Below are positions 57,701 through 64,000 of a DNA stretch of 64,000 bases, piece after piece. The notes beneath the pieces were generated by a model. That model made no database searches and was not told the origin of the DNA. It saw only the letters and a list, made by a program, of their open reading frames with translations. This DNA comes from Panicum virgatum (lineage: Eukaryota > Streptophyta > Magnoliopsida > Poales > Poaceae). How positions within the stretch are numbered: position 1 is the first letter of the stretch; each line of letters opens with the position of its first letter. The stretch is from positions 35,113,954 to 35,177,953 of the forward strand of contig NC_053139.1 in NCBI RefSeq assembly GCF_016808335.1, in the 5' to 3' direction. Both the position numbers and the translations under genes were made by a program.

Positions 57701-58201
57701 TTGCAGCGGCTCGGTGCGCGTTGGGCCGCGGCCACGCGGGGAGAGGGAGGAGTGGGTCACGCTGAGATGGGAAAAACCGTGGCGCTTGGGCCAAGCTGGG
57801 TTTTGGGCCGGGGAAGTGGCACTGCGGGCTGGGCCGGCTCGGGCTGGACCCATGCGGGAGAAGGAAAGGGCCGGGTTGGGTTGCTGTTGGGTTGGGTTTG
57901 GTTGTGGGTTTGGGTTTCCTTTGGGTTTTTTTCCTTTTCTAATTCTATTTACTCTCTCATTTCAAATCTAAGTCAAACAAAGGTTGAATTCAAATAACAA
58001 TTTGAATTCAAACCACACTCAACCAAATAAAAGCTATGCACCAGCATGAATGCAACACAAAAATTAAACTATGATGAATTTTAATCATTTAAGGAACAAA
58101 AATTTAGATTGAATGCAAGTCTAACACAATAAACCTTAGAAAATTAAATAAAGCCAATTAAATTTATTGATAAATGCTGGAATTTAAATTAGGGTGTTAC
58201 A
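54731..58201 (-). mobile_element. Solo LTR of a second Gypsy (Tekay/Del-like) family
   Basis: The 3471 bp segment begins TGTAACACCC and ends GGGTGTTACA. It is flanked by the perfect duplication GTGGA (54726-54730 and 58202-58206). No interior, primer-binding site or second LTR is present, so it is a recombination remnant. Orientation is minus, judged by the AT-rich U3-like start (58201 leftward), the GC-rich leader at 56700-57850 and the transcript-end-like region near 54800-55050. Confidence 0.9.
56087..56176 (-). other. Acidic exon-like segment inside the solo LTR
   Basis: On the minus strand a 90 nt open segment runs between GTGAGTAG and the GC donor GAAG|GCAAGT. It includes codons for VDPSEEPQYQYPEQPS and EQFEQQPEQYEEG. 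Composition, position and boundary signals match the segment in the chromovirus LTR at 37204-37332. Coding is an inference. Confidence 0.4.
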
Positions 58202-58579
58202 GTGGATGGGGTTGGACTTGTTGAGTACTTTTGTACTCACCCGATATATATTTGTGGTTTTCTTCAGAGGAAGATCCGGACTTCGTTGTTGAAGACGTCG
58301 AGTAGAGGTTGCGTCCGAACCCCAACTTTGCCTGTGGTGTTGGCCCTCTGCAAGATGCTTCTGCTAGCGCGTTACTTTGAGCCCGAGCTGGATCCCATGT
58401 GGGTTGTGCTTTGGTGTATCACTGTAGCTTATTACTGATTATCGTTTGTATCGAGTGTCCGCCTCCTCGGAGGTTTGTACGGTGATGTACCATCTGATGT
58501 AATAAATGTGTATCAGCCTCCTGGGATTGATATTTGTATCACATTTAAGTCACCTCTTATGAGGGGACGCTTCAGCTGA

Positions 58580-59624
58580 GGTGGTGATATCAGTATGTGC
58601 AAGACATAACTGACATGTTATCGATGTACTCACTGCAAACGGAGGGAGCCGTATGATTGCAGTTTAATAAATTTGAATGTATGCGGTGTGTACATCCACA
58701 TCCACCAACAGATGTTGGCAGTTTTCAATTCTTCTTTGATCACATAAAATAGTTGCATTCTCTTAATCGGAGATTCAACTAGATCATCATGGATGTAAGG
58801 TGCTTAATATTATTCCCAAAGGCCAAACAATTCCATGTACATAGATGTGACCCCGCGTCCAGGATCACATGCTCAAAATGAATGATTTGAGCAATGAGTT
58901 TGGCTCAAATTGTATCACCCTAAGGAACACAAATGGGCTGCATTAACATGCTCTTTAAGGTACCTAGTTGATCCACATGATGATTAAATAGAGCCACATG
59001 AATATTCTTGAATGTGATCAAGAAATTATGATGCTCATATTTGAAATTTAAGATAAGAGGTCCTTAAATTAATTCCCTTATTATGCGCATGATGCACATC
59101 AAATCTGATGATTTGGGGGACTGATGCTGTGACCAATAAAATTGATGATAATTCTCGTCATCGTGGATAGAATGACCAGGCAGTCATGCCAAATCTTGAT
59201 GTAATCAAGAGAGAATTATTTTATATGCAACATGTATTACGGGTTAAATGTAAGTTTAGTACAATCCAGATGGGAGAGAGGACACCTTTTCAAGTCTCTC
59301 TTTGCCTTGTCCAATATCCTTTGTAAAAGAAGAAATTCTTCTTTATTTTCTTCATATGTTTCCATATGAATTCCATTTTCCCGGATATCTCTATAACTTA
59401 GTAGGGTACGAGTTGAATCGGGATACAAATGATGCCTCCACGATATTTATTTGTGTACCCATTGGAAGTGTGATAGTGGCCTTTTCAGGTCCTACTAACA
59501 TAGCATTGCGTAAAGCGATGATTAGAACAATTCCTTCCCTCTTTGTAAGAGTTTGGAAATATCTCACTCCCCTAAGTATAGTGTTAGTGATACAACTGTC
59601 CACTAGGCATATCTCTTTCTCCAT
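58580..59624 (-). pseudogene. Copia protease and integrase remnants
   Basis: Fragments readable on the minus strand include the protease region (EICLVDSCITNTIL, 59580-59624; ATITLPMGTQI near 59460), YPDSTRTLLSYRDIRENGIH (59370-59430), a degraded GAG-preintegrase motif (IWHDCL near 59190) and ESPIKRMQL (about 58760). The frame is broken many times. It is the continuation of 33760-35713. Confidence 0.7.
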
Positions 59625-59816
59625 TAGGTTGACTCCCGTAAAAGTCTATATAATTCAGAATTTAAATAACAACTCATGAAAAATATAGAACATATCGATG
59701 ATATTAATCAAACGAGTAATTATGTACAATGCAGCTAAGCAAATAGCAACATCATGTTCAAATTACAATATATAATACATGCAAATTAAGTGAGAAATGA
59801 CTAAGTTGTGAGGATT

Positions 59817-60852
59817 CTAAATGAGATCTCCAAACAAATCCGTGGAGTAATCCACAATCATGTCATCGACGTTCAGAGGTTCATCCTCAGTAGTTGGTGA
59901 AGTCGTGGCGTTGCTTGGTCCAGTTCCATGTGGAACTTGGTCCAAAGTGCCCGTCTCCATCTCGAGAGAGGTGAAGTGTGCTTCAAACTTTTGATCATCT
60001 TGTGCACGATCTGCGGACTTCATGTAGAGATCCACCAGATGTTTTGGGGTCCGACACTTCTTTGCCACATGATTATAACAACCACACTTGTAGCAAGCGG
60101 TTTTGTTGTTTTTATCATATTTTGGCTTAGAGATGCCTTTCCCTTTCTGAAATTTGCCATGTGGCTTGCGGGTTCTCTTGCGCTTGCCTATTGCTAGTTG
60201 AACCTCCAGACTGGGTGTTCCCATTCTGATTAGATTTTTTAATGTTTGCATGTACCTCAGGCAGAGGTGCAGTTCCCATAGGGCGCTGCTGAGAGTTCCA
60301 GATGGTTATCTCATGGTTCTTCTCTGCCTGACGCAATGTCTGAATCAATAAGGCATAATCTGTAAAGTTCTTCTCACGGTATGAGAGCGTAAGGATTCTT
60401 TCAGATGGAAGCATTGTTGACAATTTCTTCTCAATCTTTTCAGCCCCAGTAGGCTCCTTTCCACAAAACCAGAGTTTCTGGCATACCCTATGAGCAACAT
60501 GATTGTATTCATCCACAGTCTTAAGGTTCTGTAGGCGCAGATAGTTCCACTCATGAGATGCGCCAGGTAGAACTACATATTTCTGCCGTTCATAGTGTTG
60601 CTTGAGATTATTCCATAATGCACGTGGATTTTCCTCCATTCTGTACTCAGACTTTAAGTCTAGGTGGATATGATTCCTTATGATGTATAAGGCCTCATAT
60701 TTGTTTTTCTCTGTCATGGATCTCGTACTCGATTCCGAGTCCGGTAAGCATGCATATAGTTCGCATCGTGACAGACTCACTTTGATGTCTGTCACCCATG
60801 TAGGAAAATTGTGTCCATCAAGCTCGAGAATCTCAAACTCTTTGTTGGCCAT
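59817..60852 (-). pseudogene. Copia gag with one frameshift
   Basis: ATG at 60852 opens MANKEFEILELDGHNFPTWV, a typical Copia capsid start, continuing through PRALWNNLKQHYERQKYVVL and MLPSERILTLSYREKNFTDY. A frameshift near 60185 moves to the frame with KRTRKPHGKFQKGKG and the CCHC knuckle CYKCGCYNHVAKKCRTPKHL, and the sequence ends at a TAG/TAA cluster near 59817. Total about 345 codons. It is the best-preserved part of the decayed element. Confidence 0.85.
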
Positions 60853-61481
60853 CTCACCTACATTCTAATTTGCCGATAATTCTGAGAAATTTGGTAAACT
60901 TGATGCAATAGTGTGAATTCAATGAAATTGAACTCCAACAATTAAATAATCTCAATATTTTGGTGTGAAACCGAGGCTTATTTGTATTTGATTAAGCTCA
61001 ATATTCATCCTTTTATTCCAAAATTTGAAAATCATATGTTGGGATAGTCACTAATTATAGTGTAGATCCCTTAGTGATTTTTGAATATCACTTTGCATAT
61101 GACCAATTTCGAAAATTCAGATAGAATAGAGCTATTTCAAATTAAATGTGAGCCATCAAGTTAATTCCGAGTTTGAGGAGATAGTCACGATACTGTCGTA
61201 TGTGTAGATCTCGTGTCTTCTCAAACTTCAAGAAAAATTGATTCTGAGTTGAGGAGATAGTCACTATGAATGTGTAGATCTCATGTTATCTCAACATCAA
61301 GTTGAGGAGATAGGCACTATACATTTTTGTGTAGATCTCATGTTGTCTCAACTTCAAAGAATTTATACCAAAATAAAGATTGCATTTTGTATATAAATTG
61401 CATAAAGTAAATGGCAACAATAGTAATTTGCAAGAGTAAATGTAAAGAAATGACATGGAAATGCTAAAGAGTGCTGAACAA

Positions 61482-61486
<5 letters not shown>
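60853..61486 (-). other. 5' leader of the decayed Copia with hairpin repeats
   Basis: Non-coding. Three imperfect copies of GAGGAGATAG(T/G)CAC...TGTAGATCTC(A/G)TGT...TCTCAA lie at about 61173-61231, 61252-61298 and 61303-61357, with a fainter fourth near 61040. Each can fold because its start (GTTGAGGAGATA) pairs with its end (TATCTCAAC). Confidence 0.55.

Positions 61487-61552
<66 letters not shown>
61487..61552. repeat. (CA)n microsatellite
   Basis: About 30 CA dinucleotides. Frames reading alternating Cys-Val or Thr-His across it are artefacts. Confidence 0.97.
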
Positions 61553-61555
<3 letters not shown>

Positions 61556-61689
61556 TAACAAGAAATGTAAAGGGTCTGAATATAAGATTGCAGACACATA
61601 TGCCACATATGCTAGCTGGAATGTAAATAACATAAAGTCTCAGGACTTAAATGTAAAGTATTGAATTAGAATTCAGAAATCAAAAGGAA

Positions 61690-62945
61690 AATGGTAATTG
61701 GGCGGCGGGCCGAAACAATATCGATTTCGGCCCGTCACCGAAAACGGCCCGAAAGCCAGGGGTGGGGCATAGGCGGGTGGGCGAGCTGCTGGTCCGCGTT
61801 TGGGCCGCTGCCCAGCCCACCGCGGCCCAAGGCGTGGGAGGGGGTACGATGGCCGTGGCGATCTTGGGCTGGAGCCCAGTTTAGCCTGGTCCATTTGCGT
61901 TGGGCCTATAAAGGCCTGCTCGGCTGGCAATTAGGGTTTTCTACCATAACTCCCTCCTCAACCGCCGCCTCTTTGGTTCCGCCGCCGTAGCCGCCGCACA
62001 CATGGGTCGCCGCCGCCGCACGGAGTCCGGCCGGCGGCGGCGGTGATCCTCCTCCTCCCCTCCACCCGGATCCGGCCGTGGCTTGACCAGATCTCCCCCT
62101 CTCCGCCCTCTTCGCGTCCAAGTCTAGCCGGCCTAGGCCTCCCCCTCGCCGGAGCGAGGTGGCCGCGCCTCGTGCCCGCGCAGGGATGACCCGACCGGGC
62201 GAACCCGCTCTGGAACGGGTGGCTGTTGGCTGCCGCCGTCGCATTGCGGCCCGCCGGAACCAGGGGTGGTGGCGGGGGTGGTAGCAGGGGCGCCATGACC
62301 GGCTCGGCGATGCCGAGCTCGTCGACGACCGCCGGCACCAGAGGTGGAGGTGGGGGTGGAGAAGCGAGGACCGGGTCGTCGTGGACCACCTCCGCTGCCG
62401 CGCTTGAGCTCGCCCCGTCGTTGTAGAACGGGATGGCTCCATGGCGTGCGACCATGGTGTGCGGAAGCTCGAAGCCCGGCGGCTCCAGAGGCATCGGAGT
62501 GTATGGTGGCGTCTCCGGCGAGTACACCGGCGAGGGAGACCGGCGCGGTGTCACCAACCGGTGCGGCGAGGCAAGGCCGAAGACGTGCGGCGCCGCCGCT
62601 GTGGCCTTGCCCTCGTCGCAGATGAAGCTCGTTCACCCATGGGTGGGGCATTAGGAGGTCACCTCCCGTGGTGTCGTTGCCCCCCCCCCCCCCCCCCCCC
62701 CCCCCGCGCTCGACTCACACCCTGGCCGTCCATCCATGGGACGGACAGTGGCGTGGAGAGCGCACCAAGATGCGGCCCTCCGCGGTGCAGGAGTCCGGCA
62801 GCATAGGGGGGCCTCGGCGAGCCGCGAGGTCGTCGGCGCGGTGAGATCCTTCAGCAGAAGCTTCACCACGGCGACCACGACGGCAAGAGCGCAGCACGGG
62901 AGCAAGCAGGACCTCCAGGAGCTGCTGACGGAGAAGGCGATGAAG
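61690..62945. other. GC-rich segment with promoter-like and coding-like features
   Basis: On the plus strand CCTATAAAGGCC (about 61907) is followed by AATTAGGGTTTTC, a leader-like start. On the minus strand an open frame (about 62620 to 61958) has a protein-like stretch, TPPYTPMPLEPPGFELPHTM followed by VARHGAIPFYNDG, then poly-Pro segments. No domain is recognised. The segment ends abruptly where Gypsy gag sequence begins near 62946. Confidence 0.35.
62680..62705. repeat. Poly-C tract (26 C)
   Basis: A 26-base homopolymer. The length may be affected by sequencing or assembly error. Confidence 0.9.
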
Positions 62946-64000
62946 TTGGGTTTTCTTGGAATGAGTTCAAGGAAGCTTTTAGAGCACACCATATTCCTGC
63001 AGGGGTCATTCGCAGGAAGCTCACCGAGTTCCTGGCCCTAAAGTAGGGTAACAACAATGTGATGCAATATGCCCAGAATTTCAACACGCTCTCACAGTAC
63101 GCCGGTTATCACGTGGATACTAATGAAAAGAAGCAGGCGTGTTTCAGGCAGGGGTTTAGCAGCAAGCTCCAGGATCGCTTGGCGATGTTCAAGTTCAACA
63201 CTTTTAGTGAGCTAGTCAATGGGGCTATCATTCAGGAGGATGCCCATCTAGCTCATAAAGCAGAAAAGAAGAGAAAGTCACCGGCTGTGGGGTCTTCTAG
63301 CAGCACTCCTCAGAGGTTCCGCCTGGTGCTGTCGGGCCCACAGCGTGCCCCCTTTCAGCACCAGCCACCGCAGTAGTGGGGATACAGGCCCCCTCAGTAC
63401 ACTCGGCCACAGGGGACAGTCAGGCCTCCTGCCCCTCAGCAGAATGAGCAGAAGGTCTGGGTGCTGCAGCTGGGGGTGCGCCCCAATTTGTTCCCCTGTT
63501 ACAACTGTGGGCAATCGGGACACTTTGTCCGTAACTGCCCAATGCCACCAAAGCAAGACTAGCAGTCGAGCCAGCAGAACCAGAAGCAGCAAGTGGCTCA
63601 CTTCAAGCCGGGGCTGGTGCACTACACCACCCTTGAGGGTATTCCTGAGGGAGCTCCAGTGATGACGGGTATGTTCTCCATAAATGATCAACCCGTTGCT
63701 GTGTTGTTTGACTCGGGTGCATCTCACACCTTTATTAGTAAAGAGTGTGCTACTAGACTTGGGCTGGGTATAGAAACCATGTCGAAGCCGTATTATATTC
63801 ATTCACCTGGGGGTCAATTGATAACCAATCAGACTACCAAGCAAGTGCCTCTACGGCTTCAAGGGAAAAATTTTACGACCCATCTGATCATGTTGCCAAC
63901 CCAGAAGGAGGATCTCATCCTCGGTATGAATTGGATGAAATTTCATGGGATTATTCTCGACACCTTATCACGTGCGGTGCACGTAAATTCTCCTATTCAT
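62946..64000 (+). pseudogene. Gypsy gag-protease, 5' truncated and running off the window
   Basis: Starts inside the capsid with WNEFKEAFRAHHIPAG (about 62955) and continues in fragments: NFNTLSQYAGYHVDTNEKKQ, FSELVNGAIIQEDAHLAHKA, the CCHC knuckle CYNCGQSGHFVRNC (about 63500-63541) and the protease with VLFDSGASHTFISKE and DLILGMNWMKFH (up to 63940). In-frame stops lie near 63033, 63374 and 63560. The text is typical of Tekay/Del-type chromoviruses but differs from the 47985-51711 copy. No LTR or primer-binding site precedes it. Confidence 0.85.

Larger units (their letters stand above)
35714..58574 (+). mobile_element. Ty3/Gypsy chromovirus (Tekay/Del-like), 22.9 kb with nested insertions
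   Basis: LTRs 35714-38813 and 51724-58574 begin TGTAACATC and end GCTTCA. They are flanked by the perfect duplication GCTGA (35709-35713 and 58575-58579). The primer-binding site TGGTATCAGAGCCG (38816-38829) matches initiator tRNA-Met, and the polypurine tract AAGTGGGGCAGG ends near 51721. The interior has two tandem accessory ORFs, then a deleted gag, protease, reverse transcriptase, RNase H, integrase and a C-terminal chromodomain-like segment. Later insertions are an nHAT (39252-40123), a gag-only Copia (41284-47434) and a solo LTR (54731-58201). The left LTR lacks about 275 bp present in the right one (52810-53085). Confidence 0.92.
51724..58574 (+). repeat. 3' LTR of the chromovirus (contains a solo LTR)
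   Basis: Matches the 5' LTR end to end once the 3471 bp solo LTR and its duplicated GTGGA are removed. Retains about 275 bp lost from the 5' LTR. Unlike the 5' LTR, its leader has an ATG (52655) opening the Arg-rich MHRRRRKRLRPPPLAAMARL segment. Confidence 0.92.
33226..61650 (-). mobile_element. Decayed Copia element, split by a large Gypsy insertion
   Basis: A 173 bp LTR (33226-33398; on the minus strand TGTTAAGAATG...AAGTTACA) is preceded on that strand by the polypurine tract CAAGGGGGAT. Copia pol remnants follow in minus orientation up to 35713. The chromovirus 35714-58574 interrupts, and the remnants resume at 58575 with integrase and protease fragments and then gag (59817-60852). The GCTGA target duplication of the chromovirus joins the halves exactly. 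The 5' LTR expected near 61.6 kb was not found. Many stops and indels mark this as an old copy. Confidence 0.75.

Noticed and set aside
57248..57997. ORFs of 130-201 codons on both strands
   Set aside because: GC-rich leader of the solo LTR; both strands are open and no domain is visible.
61363..61664. Cys-Val and Thr-His repeat proteins
   Set aside because: They are translations of a CA microsatellite.

Overview
The window is plant nuclear DNA from a grass (Poaceae), probably a panicoid such as sorghum, Panicum, Miscanthus or sugarcane. The evidence is GC-rich exons with GT-AG introns, Tourist and Stowaway MITEs, CACTA, hAT and Mutator-like DNA transposons, a tRNA-derived SINE, and nested Copia and Gypsy (Tekay-type chromovirus) LTR elements. 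All element boundaries given here were read by eye from terminal repeats and target-site duplications (TSDs).

Layout. Positions 1-12177 are the 3' part of a small Copia-like LTR element. It was opened by a CACTA element (340-1563) and by a PIF/Harbinger-type element (1987-11476). The second carries an nHAT MITE (2000-2589) and a transposase-bearing hAT (2779-10812), and the hAT is split by a non-autonomous Gypsy-like element (2992-7643) with a 15 x 52 bp tandem array. Positions 12230-12741 are the first two exons of a receptor-like cytoplasmic kinase (RLCK) gene on the minus strand, broken in intron 2 by the first element. Positions 13-22 kb hold MITEs, a SINE, a Gypsy-type LTR and a Mutator-like element (18053-22000) with two convergent decayed genes.

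The genic core is 23009-32496. A five-exon RLCK kinase domain is followed, on the same strand and in compatible splice phase, by an eight-exon MEKK1-type MAP3K whose first exon has no usable start codon. Together they could encode one 848-residue tandem kinase. The large MAP3K intron is filled with transposons, including a small LTR element with an inverted third LTR.

Positions 33226 to about 61.7 kb are a decayed minus-strand Copia element split by a 22.9 kb Tekay-type chromovirus (35714-58574). That chromovirus has two tandem accessory ORFs upstream of a gag deleted in frame, and it is itself interrupted by an nHAT, a gag-only Copia and a solo LTR of another Gypsy family. Positions 62.9-64 kb are the gag-protease part of another Gypsy element that runs off the end.

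Functionally, the only host genes supported are the kinases: the RLCK pair and the MAP3K, which suggest a signalling or immune kinase cluster. Almost everything else is nested mobile DNA, and most element genes carry stops or frameshifts. The most notable observations are the possible RLCK-MAP3K fusion, exon-like acidic segments with GC splice donors inside two different LTR families, the duplicated accessory ORF of the chromovirus, and the LTR palindrome in the MAP3K intron.
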